DNA of 64,000 nt, from assembly GCF_964340395.1 (NCBI RefSeq), contig NC_135566.1, forward strand, positions 21,278,584 through 21,342,583, given 5' to 3'. Positions 1 to 12,188 of the stretch are shown piece after piece. This DNA is from Glandiceps talaboti (lineage: Eukaryota; Hemichordata; Enteropneusta; Spengelidae). The position numbers and the translations under genes are program-made. Positions within the stretch are counted from its first letter, which is position 1. Each line of letters opens with the position of its first letter. The notes beneath the pieces were generated by a model. It was given only the letters and a program-made list of their open reading frames with translations, was not told the origin of the DNA and ran no database searches.

Positions 1-1303
1 ATCCTATGTATAGGTAAGTATAGTACTCAGCTACTTGGTTAGTGTGACTAGGTATCCTATGTATAGGTAAGTATAGTACTCAGCTACTTGGTAAGTGTGA
101 CTAGGTATCCTATGTATTAGTTAAGTATAGTACTCAGCTACTTGGTAAGTGTGACCAGGTATCCTATGTATTAGGTAAGTATAGTACTCAGCTACTTGGT
201 AAGTGTGACTGGGTATCCTATGTATTAGTTAAGTATAGTACTCAGCTACTTGGTAAGTGTGACTAGGTATCCTATGTATAGGTAAGTATAGTACTCAGCT
301 ACTTGGTAAGTGTGACTAGGTATCCTATGTATAGGTAAGTATAGTACTCAGCTACTTGGTAAGTGTGACTAGGTATCCTATGTATAGGTAAGTATAGTAC
401 TCAGCTACTTGGTAAGTGTGACTAGGTATCCTATGTATTAGGTAAGTATAGTACTCAGCTACTTGGTAAGTGTGACTGGGTATCCTATGTATTAGTTAAG
501 TATAGTACTCAGCTACTTGGTAAGTGTGACTAGGTATCCTATGTATAGGTAAGTATAGTACTCAGCTACTTGGTAAGTGTGACCAGGTATCCTATGTATT
601 AGGTAAGTATAGTACTCAGCTACTTGGTAAGTGTGACCAGGTATCCTATGTATTAGGTAAGTATAGTACTCAGCTACTTGGTAAGTGTGACCAGGTATCC
701 TATGTATTAGGTAAGTATAGTACTCAGCTACTTGGTAAGTGTGACTAGGTATCCTATGTATAGGTATGTATAGTACTCAGCTACTTGGTAAGTGTGACTA
801 GGTATCCTATGCATTAGTTAAGTATAGTACTCAGCTACTTGGTAAGTGTGACTGGGTATCCTATGCATTAGGTAAGTATAGTACTCAGCTACTTGGTAAG
901 TGTGACTAGGTATCCTATGTATAGGTAAGTATAGTACTCGGCTACTTGGTAAGCGTGACTAGGTATCCTATGTATAGGTATGTATAGTACTCAGCTACTT
1001 GGTAAATGTGACCAGGTATCCTATGTATAGGTAAGTATAGTACTCAGCTACTTGGTAAGTGTGACTAGGTATCCTATGTATAGGCAAGTATAGTACTCAG
1101 CTACTTGGTAAGTGTGACTAGGTATCCTATGCATAGTTAAGTATAGTACTCAGCTACTTGGTAAGTGTGACTAGGTATCCTATGCATTAGTTAAGTATAG
1201 TACTCAGCTACTTGGTAAGTGTGACTAGGTATCCTATGTATAGGTAAGTATAGTACTCAGCTACTTGGTAAGTGTGACTAGGTATCCTATGCATTAGGTA
1301 AGT
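1..1303. repeat. 53-bp minisatellite in the last PRODH intron, about 24 copies
   Basis: The unit recurs every 53-54 bp from the first base, so the left end of the array is outside the window. Variation is limited to a few positions (TATAGG/TATTAGG, GACTAGG/GACCAGG). On the + strand, the sense strand of the PRODH exon that follows, each unit contains TATAGGTAAGTATAG and CTTGGTAAGTGTGAC, two strong matches to the 5' splice-site consensus. The second is phase-compatible with the terminal exon, which needs one nucleotide from the exon before. I infer, without proof, that the array may have grown from the exon/intron border just upstream. Confidence 0.95.
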
Positions 1304-1349
1304 GCTGCAAACAACAAGCACATTCATTTAGAACAGTTCTGATTTGTTG

Positions 1350-1667
1350 TAATGTAGTATAAAGAGATGTGATGTGATTTGTGATGTGATGTGATGTAAT
1401 GTAATGTGATGAAATGCGATGTGATGTGGTGTGATGTGATGTGATTTGTGATGTGATGTGATATGATGTGATGTGATTTGTGATGTGATGTAATGTAATG
1501 TGGTATGATGAAATGCAATGATGCGATGTGATGTGATGTGTGATGTGATTCGATTTGTGATGTGATGTGCTGTGATGTGATTCAATTTGTGATGTGATGT
1601 GGAGTGATGTGATTCGATTTGTGATGTGATGTGGTGTGATGTGATGTGATATGATGTGATGTGATTA
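1350..1667. repeat. Degenerate TGATG-type simple repeat
   Basis: Irregular runs of GTGATGTGAT and GTGATTTGTGATG fill this stretch. Histidine-, serine- and threonine-rich open frames on the minus strand are only translations of the repeat. The same repeat resumes at 2331 on the other side of the mobile element, so the element probably inserted into the tract. Confidence 0.9.
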
Positions 1668-1669
1668 TA

Positions 1670-2323
1670 TAGTCCCCGCCGGACGAAGTCCGGGACGGGG
1701 ACTTATGGATTGGGTTCCGTCTGTCCGTCCGTCCGTCCGTCCGCAGCCGTTTCTTGGAGATGCCTGGACTGATTTTTTTCAAACTTGGTACAGGGGCAAC
1801 ATACAATGGCATACATATGCACGTCAATTTGTTTCATGATACAATCCAATATGGCCGCCTAGCAGCCATTTTGTTTGCAAATTTTCCCCGTCTAAAGCCA
1901 TAAATAACTCAGACATGCTTGAACAGATCTCATTCAAAGTTGGTATTAGGACAGTGTTCTATTGCATACATGTGCATATTCATTGTTGTCATGATACGAT
2001 CCAATATGGCCGCCTAGCAGCCATTTTGTTTGTGAATTTTTATGTCCAAAGCCATAACTCAGACATGCTTGAACAGATCTCATTCAAAGTTGGTAATAGG
2101 ACAGTGTTCGATGACATACATGTGCATATCCATTTTCATCGTGATATGATCCCCCATACCCGACCAATCCTTTATTGTTGTAGGCATGTTCCATGTCCAA
2201 CAAGCAGACACAACATATCTAAGTCTGTTTGATTTAGGTTCACAAGTGTTGTTGTGTGATCAGAGTAGTGATAATTCCTTAAAACCCAATCATAGCGGGG
2301 ACTATGTCATTCTCAATGACTTG
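1670..2323 (-). mobile_element. Pearl/Helentron-like non-autonomous element, reverse orientation
   Basis: In reverse orientation the element ends with a GC-rich hairpin (CCGGAC stem, TTC loop) between AGTCCCCG and CGGGGACT, preceded by a GGAC tetranucleotide run. Its middle has about two monomers of roughly 150 bp containing ATATGGCCGCCTAGCAGCC. The other end carries AGTCATTGAGAATGACAT, a small hairpin, followed by AGTCCCCGC. Core tandem monomers, an ACGG-type microsatellite, subterminal inverted repeats and a terminal hairpin match what is known of pearl elements and Helentron-associated elements. No coding capacity is seen. Related copies are at 46590, 56600 and 57488. Confidence 0.7.
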
Positions 2324-2330
2324 TTTGATT

Positions 2331-2373
2331 TATGATGTGATGTGATGTGATGTGATGTGATGTGATGTGATAT
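2331..2373. repeat. Continuation of the TGATG simple repeat
   Basis: Perfect GTGAT repeats resume directly after the mobile element, matching the tract at 1350-1667. Confidence 0.85.
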
Positions 2374-2625
2374 GCAATCATATTCAACAAGCAACGTCAG
2401 GCAACTTTAAAAGAACAGTTCTAATTGGGTAATTTCAGTACAATCAGGTCACTTAGACCCATTGTGAGAGGGTTTACATACTGCAACTTGTAAAATTATG
2501 CAACTTTTAAATTACTTCTGATTTGCTGTTATTTAACATAAAGTCAAACCAGCACCAATCATTGTAAGACCTAAATGAAGCAATTACTAGCCAAATTATA
2601 CAAACTATATTGGTTGTTATTTCAG

Positions 2626-2792
2626 GGCATGCTGGGTATCTGCTATATAAATCATTACCAGTTGGTACAATAGATGAAGTCATACCATATCTGTATAGAC
2701 GGGCTACTGAAAATAGAGCAGTTTTACATGGTGCAAGACGGGAACGACAACTACTTTGGGGAGAACTGAAACGGAGGATGAAAATAGCGTGA
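2626..2792 (+). CDS. PRODH: Proline dehydrogenase, terminal coding exon
   Basis: Proline dehydrogenase is a mitochondrial inner-membrane FAD enzyme that oxidises proline to pyrroline-5-carboxylate and passes electrons to the respiratory chain. After a clean acceptor (TTATTTCAG at 2617-2625) the exon starts with two nucleotides of a split codon, then encodes HAGYLLYKSLPVG, DEVIPYLYRRATENRAV and RRERQLLWGELKRRMKIA, then TGA at 2790. This matches the C-terminal end of animal PRODH, where a GQAGYPVYKY-like strand leads into a PYLSRRAxEN helix and a RERQLLWxEL helix that help close the barrel and bind FAD. The catalytic barrel lies upstream of the window. The protein stops soon after the last helix, without the longer tail of vertebrates. 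The intact frame and acceptor argue for a live gene rather than a stray copy. Confidence 0.88.
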
Positions 2793-3248
2793 TGGTATGA
2801 ATGGCCTGTTGCAAAATGTCAATATGTCAATATAATTGGATCATTAGCTAGAAAGTAAAAACCTTCATAATCCAATGGTGTCAGTTTAGGAATCCATACT
2901 AGGCAATCAACTATTCTTACACCAGAAGACAATTGTAATGTCATAGAAGGCTTGCATATCAACATTGACATTATACTAGAATAGTTTAATTAAAATTTTA
3001 TTGAACTATTTTCACTTGAGAAAAAAGTTTGTTCTGCACTTTTAAACTCCATAGATTGTTGAGCCAAAGACTTGTCACACACACTATTGAGATTAAAACA
3101 AATATAGAAATACATAATTTGATATTTTAAAACATAAATGACTGATATTTCCCTCTTCTGAAATTGCAGAAGAATATTTTAGACTAAAATTGAGGGAAAG
3201 AACAAGCTTTGATGAAATTTTCCATTACAAGCGACCTATCGGTCAGAA
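2793..3248 (+). other. Presumed PRODH 3' UTR and flank
   Basis: AT-rich sequence follows the PRODH stop. I see no coding potential and no AATAAA before the repeat-like DNA that begins near 3249. AATAAA occurs at about 3344 and 3602, inside repeat-like sequence. The transcript end is not determined. Confidence 0.35.
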
Positions 3249-5532
3249 TAGCTCCGCTGGTTTTTTTTTTAATTTAATTTTTTATTTTGGTGACATGTAG
3301 AAGTGGTTCAGGTCTTCACTATGCAGTTTTGTTTTAGCGATGCAATAAAGTGGTTAGTGGTTTCATATGATGTCTCACTATAAAACACATTTTACACAGA
3401 AGTTGGTAATGTATTGTACTTTTATACCATAGTCACCATTTTATAACAAAAATCTACTGTTATGAAAAATTGCACAAAATCTCAGAAAAAAATGACTGGG
3501 AAATGCACACAAGAAAAAGAAAAAAAGAGGATTTTGAGGTTGGCTATAAATAATTCCAGTGTCTTACAGCTGTAACCCTGGAAAATTTTAATGATGAATG
3601 AAATAAACTAGGGATCTAAAATAATTTTGAGGCAATTTGAATTTCAATTTTCTAACAAATTTACAAAGTCAACAACATTCAACTTGTACTAGTTGTGGTA
3701 GATATATATAGGGAAGAAATGTATTAATCGCCATCTTAGTTTCCGTACGGCGACAATCTCAAGTACCCGGAAGAGAGTCATTCTCAGCCATACGTTACAG
3801 TGGTAACACTCGTTCATGTTCGGTTACCTTTCACAAAGAAAACACAACGAAATGGTTGAAATGATCTTTTTTTTTATTTCTTTTCATCACAACAACAAAA
3901 TCTGCGTGATTGATCAAAAGTGTTGTAAACTAAACCAGAAAGAATTATCGGACTGGCTAAACTTCCCGATGAACTGGAGTAAGGTCCTGCTACTTCCAAG
4001 TAAGCCTCGATAGTACTATAGTACGTGAGAAAATCGTCTCAAACTAGCGATACAACTTTCAAAATATAACTTGACATGTCTTCATTTGTTAGAGTTATAC
4101 AATTCAAGACGGGTTTTCACTCGAAAACAACAATTCTGTGAATAATGACACTCTGAACGCAGCGATTTCTCGGACGATGTTACCACTGTAACGTATGGCT
4201 GGCAACGACTTGCTTCCGGGTTAGTCCCTCGTGCATACGGGTAGATTGTCGGCGATTAATACATACATCGTCTGATATTTTAATTCACAGTGTTTCTTGT
4301 GACCGGCGCCTGTCAGCAGACTCTGCCATTTTTTTCATCATTCCATTGTATTTAAACCTTGTACTTGACATTTCGCAATATTTATAATTCTCAACAAAAT
4401 ACCTCAACATGCCTCACTTCGCTCGTACTCAAAGCAGCCCCGCGCGGTATGATCACTGACACTGATGACACGATGAGAGAGAACCTTTTCGGATTTACAT
4501 GTAAAACGGGGAAAGATACGCAAAACATAATGCAAAGTCTGAAGCCAAATTAAAGTTGTAATTATTTTAATTATTTTTACTTGCCAAATATTTGCATTTT
4601 GGAAAGGCAAGACACGTTCATGTCGTTTAACTTTACATGTGAACTGTCGGCCATAACTTCAACCGCATGTCTGGCATGCCCTTCCTTACGCAAGTTGTCT
4701 GAATTCTGGTTCACTGTCATTCCAAATTGCACGACAATATAGAATTAACCACAAGTTACATGTTATCTGAAAACATCACACTTTTATAGTGGGTCTGAAG
4801 TGTGATTTTAGTGAGTACCAAGAACGTCCTGTGTTGATACTCAAGATACTTGCTGTGGAAAATCGCTCGGTCAAATGAGGTCACCTTCAGCTTCTGGTCG
4901 AATCAGGATAGAGTATGCAAATGAGGATGTTGCGGACTGATTTGAAGTTTACAACCCTGTTTCGAACAAACGCTTGTCATTTGGGCGCCCAATGCGTAGA
5001 ATTATGACCATAGCACATATTACATTGCTTGTTTGACGTCAATAGTGTCTTTTGAAAAGTGGCAGTTTACTTAAAGTCTCGTCGACTGATTTCCAATATG
5101 GCGTCGGTCATTATGCTCATTAACATATTCATTTTTTTTTCAAATTACAAAAAAAAAATCATAAAAAATAAAAATGAGGATGTGCTGACTTGAAATTAAC
5201 AAATCTGAGTAAGCTACCCCCTGCGCATCAACACGCCAGATATCAAAGCAATCTAATAAGAGGTTTTCAAGGAGTTGATGAAAATGACATTTTATGAAAA
5301 AAAATCATAAAAAATTGAAAATGGCACAAATCAACTTGGCATGAACAAATCTGAATAGCCTCCCCCCAGGGAACATGCACACCAAATATCGAAGAATTCC
5401 GACTGTCACTTCCGGAGTAGATAGTAAAAATATAAAAGTTTGACGGACACCTATGATTCACTCTACTCTCTATACCTCAATACCCACCTATACCTAAAGC
5501 TACGCTTTCAGCTTTCGCTGACAGCGGAGCTA
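3249..5532. other. Repeat-like block bounded by inverted TAGCTCCGCTG
   Basis: The left edge reads TAGCTCCGCTG at 3249 and the right edge CAGCGGAGCTA at 5522, preceded by GCTTTCAGCTTTCGCTGA. Inside are a nested foldback element (3720-4263) and AT-rich sequence with two related segments around 4910 and 5170 (AAATGAGGATGT, then a later ACAAATCTGA). It could be one composite transposon or two unrelated repeats that share an end motif. No coding region is recognised. Confidence 0.3.
3720..4263. mobile_element. Foldback/MITE-like element with ~90-bp inverted arms
   Basis: The left arm (3720 to about 3815) starts TGTATTAATCGCC and contains CGACAATCT, ACCCGGAAG and CAGCCATACGTTACAGTG. The reverse complement of the right arm (about 4175-4263) has the same blocks in the same order, with small differences between them. 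About 360 bp lie between the arms, including an unrecognised 65-codon frame at 3816-4013. I see no clear target duplication. The pattern is a non-autonomous inverted-repeat element. Confidence 0.7.
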
Positions 5533-5775
5533 AAAAAAGTACATTATAAAGTAATTGACAGGTATGTGAGGAGTATTTTTACAAAGAAATTCGACATGCA
5601 ATAGCCATATGAGAATTAATTGATAAACTGTGTTATACATGTAAAACTAATAAACAGAGGTTGGGAAGAATGTAGAATGGCTCTTTATACAGAACCATAA
5701 TATAATTGTAAAGGAGCAATATTGATTACATGCCATACTTGCTATGTCAAACTTGTTTTATAGTATAAAAGAGTA

Positions 5776-5823
<48 letters not shown>

Positions 5824-7396
5824 ACTAAATTTTCATTCTGAAGCTACAGGGTCTATATAGTACAAGGGTTTATTTTTAAAAAATTTTGAAGAATTTTCAT
5901 AGATATTTACTGTATATGGTAAAAATAAACTTGCTATAAACAATATTATGAGGTTATTACCCAATATCACCTCTTCGTTCATCGCATCGTCTGTGAGTGC
6001 CATTTTGGCATCATGACATGAGTCGTCAGATGAATGTCATGTTGCCGAAGTGTCATGAACGGTGATATGGCGAATGAAGGCGTGATATCGGGTAATAGCT
6101 GATTTATCATATGCCTATGCCCTGGAATCCAATGAAAATACAAGAAAAAAAAGTGCACGGCTGAGGACTGCAGGGCTTCGTGCATAGCGCGACTCTATTT
6201 TCAGTTGATGTTCACATGCACGTTTTGTTGACCATGTCAACCTGTTTTGGGTAATCGTCAGTTTTCATCAGATTTTGGAGTAAAATGTCATATACAGAGT
6301 AATAATCTGACATCACCAGAGTCAATGGAACAAATCATCATAGTGGCTCCGTATCGGACACCACTGACACATCAGTCCTAAATTCCTGTGTTGACACCAC
6401 AATAGTTACATGAGTAAATGTCAATGCAAAGGTTAATGAAACAGTACATATATTTAAAAAAAACCTCGAAATTTCAACAAACTTCAGCTGACGAGTTTAA
6501 GGTATAACACAACACTGTGTATTCATGTAAACAATGTCAATATCATCACAGACTGAATGGCATCAATTCAGTATGCTAATATTGTCATAATTATTTTGAA
6601 ATACAACTCCGGTAGTAGTATAGGTTCTCTAAAAATTTCAGAAAGTGCTTATGATATGTTAATAAAACTAGATGGTCGGCTGTGATCGCAATCGTAACTT
6701 CCAGTATGTTTAGTGTGGTAGTGTAGTGTAAACACAGTAGGTGGTCTACAGTTGGTGATACCTTTGTGAAATGAATGTACTTACAGTACAGTGTGATTGT
6801 CAACTTGTAATTTAATGTATGATCATAAATAGTATCATTAGGGTATGGATATTTTCGTCAGAATTTCTGTTTTGAAAGATGGCTAAATTTGGCGATAACA
6901 CCAGCGTCGAACATTGACCGCCGTTTTTGGTGATGTTTAACGTGAATACCTTGATGTTTAATGTCCCATATCATAAGTAATATTTTGCGTTAAACATCAT
7001 CAAGCATGATTGATCTCGACATATGTATATAATGCTTTTTATGGTACTGTGTATGTCCTATAAGACAATAAAATACAGGACTATATCAAAGATAGTCTCA
7101 CACTTTTCAACATTAAAATTAAATCACTACCGAGGGCAATTTTTGTTAAAATGTTAGATATGAAAACAATTTATCAACAGACATTTTATTGTGGTATTAT
7201 CAAGCTAAACTGTGCTTGCATGCTTACAAAGTTATTTAAGAAATGTGTCTTGATTTCTGTGACCAAGGGTTGAAAACAATCACACTGTACGTACTGTACC
7301 AATGGCTCCATTATACACAGACTGATATTTGATATTTTGGAGTATAGACATTGTTTCCATTCCTGTCAGTCAGTCACTAATTAAGTGACTAAAGTA
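5533..7396. other. Intergenic DNA with a (CA)n microsatellite
   Basis: A pure CA/AC dinucleotide run occupies about 5779-5821. The rest is AT-rich with only short open frames (60-70 codons) that have no recognisable motif. I support no gene here. Confidence 0.7.
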
Positions 7397-7714
7397 TGGC
7401 CACAGTGATGAATTAATTAGTGTAGGCATGGCCACAGTGATGAATTAATTAGTGTAGGCATGGCCACAGTGATGAATTAATTAGTGTAGGCATGGCCACA
7501 GTGATGAATTAATTAGTGTAGGCATGGCCACAGTGATGAATTAATTAGTGTAGGCATGGCCACAGTGATGAATTAATTAGTGTAGGCATGGCCACAGTGA
7601 TGAATTAATTAGTGTAGGCATGGCCACAGTGATGAATTAATTAGTGTAGGCATGGCCACAGTGATGAATTAATTAGTGTAGGCATGGCCACAGTGATGAA
7701 TTAATTAGTGTAGG
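7397..7714. repeat. 32-bp minisatellite, about 10 near-identical copies
   Basis: The unit TGGCCACAGTGATGAATTAA plus TTAGTGTAGGCA repeats without visible divergence, suggesting recent expansion. It contains the palindrome TTAATTAA-like core AATTAATT. It lies in intergenic DNA, flanked by AT-rich sequence with no gene (7715-8518). Confidence 0.95.
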
Positions 7715-8518
7715 GAATGTATTAAACCAAACTATGAGAACCTATATTTAAATTGCTGGCACTCTGTGTGATGTCATATACAAATAACATGCTATACTAT
7801 AGGTATTCTATTGAATTGATTTCCTTGAAATTGCACAGTAAAATAGTGATGGGTTATGCACACTGCCTTTAACAAGTACATCACACAAGTTTTGGTACCT
7901 TCTGTATAATAGCCATTTATTTTACTGTATATTTGCAGCTAGTCACTAGTGTATTAGAACCAATACTTTAATGATCACTTGTTACCATGGTAATACATTA
8001 CATGTATTGGCCTCTTTAATGTAACCATCTTATATCTCATATTAATTTTGTATTTCATAATTTTTACTATTTTCTAGATTGACTGACTGTATATTATAAC
8101 TAATCAATACATACAATCTTTTTAGTAATATATCCTATAGACAATATATGAAACAGTGGAAATAAAATAAATATCAATAGTTCTTTGTTTCTATTTTCTA
8201 TGTATGAAATATATGTGTCTATATATTTAGCCTGTCTACTCACTAGATCGTCGACTCCAATACTGTTACAGTTCTTTTTCTAAGAACAAATGTAGTGGAG
8301 TCAGATCCATAGCTGCAGTGAATACACACAGGTTAATTGGTGCAGCTTTGATATTTACACCTTTACAAGAAGGTGTAGAATTCATGTAGAGTAGATTTAA
8401 TGGAATATGATCAGACTATAAGTGAATACTGTATGCAAGAGTTGTATGAAAGTTGAAGTCATTGAACTCATAGCTAGTTACGGTCTAGGGTTATCAAGTT
8501 ACATATGAACTCAAAGAA

Positions 8519-8650
8519 GTATAACACACATCTTGTTACAAGGTTTTGATGTGCGCAATGCCATTCCTAGCCTACCTGTATATATAGCACACATCTTGTT
8601 ACATTGGAATATGGGTTTTGATGTGCACAATGCCATTCCTAGCCGACCTT
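8519..8650. repeat. Two-copy direct duplication of about 65 bp
   Basis: CACACATCTTGTTACA, TTTTGATGTGC and AATGCCATTCCTAGCC occur twice in the same order, at about 8526-8575 and 8588-8645, with small indels. Confidence 0.8.
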
Positions 8651-8929
8651 TAGTGCTACCACTCTATTTGCTATCCAAACTGATATTTTGAATTTGAATT
8701 TTACTGTTCTTCATCATCTACAATGATAATAAATGTGTCACACTGGCCTCACAAATGGCATTCCTGTAAAGACCTTTATTGGGGAATACATAAAAAGACA
8801 TTTAAATCGTGCCATCAGCTCACATGATAAATCCACAATTAGGTGTCATCATGGAAATGCAACCTCACTCTAATTTATATGTGTGTCTTCTATGGTATTC
8901 AAATGTATGCTAATATTTTGTACACATTG

Positions 8930-9083
8930 TGTGTGGCGAGGTGTGGCTTCTAGACAAGTGTGACAAAGCTGTGGCGAGGTGTGGCTTCTAGACCAGTGTG
9001 ACACAGCTGTGGTGAGGTGTGGCTTCTAGACCAGTGTGACACAGCTGTGGCGAGGTGTGGCGTCTTGTTCAGTGTGACACAGC
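8930..9083. repeat. 38-bp minisatellite, four copies
   Basis: The unit GAGGTGTGGCTTCTAGACCA plus GTGTGACACAGCTGTGGC recurs four times, the last copy diverged. The open frame on the minus strand (THLATAVSHW-like repeats) reads through it and is not a gene. Confidence 0.9.
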
Positions 9084-9689
9084 AAGGAAAAGACAGCAAC
9101 ACCTTACAGACTACTTTCTGTCCTGAATTGTTTAAATATGCATCTTCCTGTTCCAGCAGTGAATTTAATATAATAGGTTGGTAAAGCATAAGTTCAAACA
9201 GCACAATTTATTTGGTAACTCCAAGAATTCAACAACCATTTCAATGTGACACAGTATGATTTGTTCAATACTTTGGGTTTCAAATACTGTTATCCATACA
9301 CCAGTTATACAATGTATATAGAGAAACAACTTGTATTTCAAACAGGACATTTTTATTGAAATGCCAACACTACAATACTTTGTCAAAATGATATATAGCA
9401 TGGCAGTATAAAATCTATCATATCAAAAACTGACATAAATAAAAATTAATAGAAAATAATTCTACTGCAATTTTAAACTTTTACTCACTTTTGATTATCA
9501 AGGACTAAAGGACCCAGTTGAGATAAGTATTGCAATTTAGGTATGACAAACAATTGCCAGTGATTGAAAAAGTTGGTCCACAAAATAGAAAAAAATACCG
9601 CCAATGGCGTTGTAGCACAACAGTACAGTTTTTAAAAATGTTTATCCATATGGTAGTCCATGCTAACAATAAGTGTTCATTTGGTGAAT

Positions 9690-10110
9690 GACTATCCAGT
9701 TGCCTATCCAATCATGTTGCTATCTTTACGATATATGCTATCATTTGGCTGTTGCTATGGGCGTGGTCTTGTTGCTAGGCACACTTGCATACATTTTTTG
9801 AATGTTTATTCATTTGTCTTCTATTCCTGTTATCTTTGCAATATATGTGATTATTTGGCTGTTGCTATGGGCGTGGTCTTGTTGCTAGGCAAATTTACAT
9901 ACATTTTTTGAACGTTTATTCAATTGTCTATTAATCCCTGTTATCTTTGTGAAATACACGACCGTTTGGCTGTTGATATGGGCGTGGTCATGGTTGCTAC
10001 GGTATTTGCATACATTTTTTGAATGTTTACTCATTTGCCTACCATATGATGTTATTTGACAAAAATATACTGCCATTTGGTTGTTGCTAAGGGCGTGGTC
10101 ATGGTCGCTT
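9690..10110. repeat. 110-bp tandem repeat of a dispersed family, four copies
   Basis: The block TTTGGCTGTTGCTATGGGCG followed by TGGTCTTGTTGCTAGGCA recurs at about 9744, 9854, 9965 and 10076, a spacing of 110-111 bp. The flank from 9580 (TACCGCCAATGGCGTTGTAG) is also present at about 29905, so this is a dispersed family. It encodes nothing I recognise. Confidence 0.85.
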
Positions 10111-10645
10111 GGGCCAATTTTGTCAAAATGTTTTGAAAAATAACACTCAGAAACATCTCACCAAGTTTCAGACTCGGTGACCAAGTACTTTTTGAGATAT
10201 AAGTTTTTGACCAAAAATGAACATTTTTACACCTAATTTGCATATCACTCATGGAATCATGGTATGCTTAATATTTCTTTGTCCATACATCCCTAGATAC
10301 ATTCCCATTAAATTTCAGCCCAATCTGCTCAGTAGTTTTGGAATTATAGATTTTTAACCAAAAAGACACATTTTTAGCCCTAATTTGCATATCACTGATG
10401 GAATCATCCCGTCATGAACAAATCTTACTTTACACCCCCTTAAGAATGTTCCCACCAAATTTCGCACCAATCTGCCCAGTAGTTTCTGAGTTTAAGTTTT
10501 TTGACCAAAAATCACATTTTTTGACCCAAATCACACACCTGTGATGCGATCATTTTGACTTGAACAATTTCCCAACTAGACACCCAAGGTAATGGACCCA
10601 ACAAATATCATGGCAATCGGTTCAGCGGTTTTTGACTTTAAGTTG

Positions 10646-10686
<41 letters not shown>

Positions 10687-10735
10687 CCACACAGAGACAG
10701 ACAGACAGACGCCGGGCGATCCCTATAGCACTACT
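10110..10735. repeat. Dispersed repeat with ~130-bp subunits and a (CA)n tract
   Basis: ACCAAGTTTCAG, AATTTCAGCCCAATCTGC and AAATTTCGCACCAATCTGCC mark successive diverged subunits, each followed by a TTTTTGACCAAAAA-like segment and AATTTGCATATCAC. A CA run lies at about 10649-10684, then GACAGACAGACAGACGCCGG. The architecture resembles other invertebrate dispersed repeats with core subunits and a terminal microsatellite. No gene is seen from 10736 to 11205. Confidence 0.7.
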
Positions 10736-11205
10736 GAACCTCAGTTCAGTTGTGCTAATAATCCTCCGATTCCACTGAGAAGACAACCTTCTGAGAATCT
10801 GAGATTGAAACCCTTGCTTTGAAGTCCTTCATCACAAATATTAGTATGGTGACTATTGTTTACATTTCGCACTTGACCGAAAGTACGCACATGCTTGAGC
10901 ATTTTGGACAGTGGTAGCTGAAAATAATAAACTTTTACTTTAACATGTTGTGGCCAATTCTGATAGTCACGTACTACAATTTCACCATGGCAACACTTTT
11001 TTATATTTCAATGCTACATAGATATACTGATGATACAAAATGGTTATAAGCAGTTGTGGACAGCCTGTCATAGTTTGTAACCAGAACTACACATGATCTA
11101 AATATTCTCAGTCTCAGTCTCTGTTGACTGCAAATCGGCTATTTCACTCCTGTACTGGTAATAATACTGTTAGAAGACATTAATACATACTTACATATAC
11201 CTGTA

Positions 11206-12121
11206 CAGGGTTCTGCCAAGCTTGAGAGTAGTCCCGGTCGCTAATTAATATTCATGTTAATTTGCATAATTAATATTCATGAATAAATTAATGGTACACT
11301 CAAAGTATATGGTGTATGATCAAAGTTGCCAATGAAAAAGTTAAAACCAACTTTTCTTTCTCTACAGATTTATAACTCTAATCTCAGTCTTTGCACATCA
11401 ATTTTTTTCAATCAGTTTTTGATTAGTTTTCTGAAAAGCTAAAGTTGTTTCAATCAAACTAAATATCCAAAGACGACTGCAGTTTCAAAACTCTAAAAAG
11501 TTGCGTATATCCACACATACGCATCGCGTTTAGACGAAATCTCGTGCTACATGGGACCTCGCGATAGTTTGTGACGTCACCGCCCGCCATTTTGGAAATT
11601 GCGTGTTTTCATCGTCGTGCTATGTACGATGGCAAACTACTAACTAAAAGTGTTTTCAGAGTAAAATTGAACAGAAAACTAATGATCGGACACAACGTCA
11701 ACACTTTATAAAAGGTATATGAGGCTGTTATACTTTTTTGACGACGCTGAAGAATGCTAGTCGAAAGTCTGCAGCATCGTGTTTGCCCTGTAATACACAC
11801 GTACTGTACTGTGTACATGTGCGTCAGCTGGTGTCAGTTCACACTTCGTCTTTATAAATAGTCAAGTATTTGTCATTATTGTAATTAATGGTCGTCTACA
11901 TTGTTCTTTTCTCAAAGACATTTTCATACTTCATTATCTTTTAAATCAATACGCCCATGTGGACAGAAAATGAATGCGTAATTATTAAAGTGAGCGTGGG
12001 GGTCGATGTTAAACCAAATTGTGACACTTGAAGGTGGTGGTCGGCAACCTTTGAGTGGTGGTCGGCAAGACTGAGTCCCGGACGCTAGCGACCGGTGCCG
12101 ACCGGCGTCGGCAGATCCCTG
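11206..12121. mobile_element. Candidate TIR element with CAGGG(T/A)TCTGCC ends
   Basis: CAGGGTTCTGCC at 11206 faces GGCAGATCCCTG at 12110-12121. Further inside, AGTCCCGGTCGCTA (about 11231) faces TAGCGACCGG and AGTCCCGGAC (about 12075-12100). CAGGG...TGCC ends are typical of hAT elements, but I find no clean 8-bp duplication (the flanks share only CTGTA) and no transposase. The internal 900 bp includes a promoter-like cluster at 11572-11595. Confidence 0.5.
11572..11595. promoter_or_regulatory. CRE plus YY1-like motif cluster
   Basis: TGACGTCA (11572-11579), the full CREB/ATF palindrome, is followed eight bases later by GCCATTTTGG, a YY1-type motif, with TCGCGA just upstream at about 11559. 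This combination is common in CpG-rich housekeeping promoters. The surrounding 100 bp is richer in CpG than its neighbours. No downstream coding exon is seen on either strand, so it may be a transposon-borne promoter or chance. Confidence 0.35.
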
Positions 12122-12188
12122 CTGTATATGTGTTCCACTCTGGTATACCCACAGCACAGACCTATTGCACTAGTAGGAGTATTCCCAA

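Noticed and set aside
1324-1827. Histidine-rich frames on the minus strand
   Set aside because: Produced by TGATG simple repeat.
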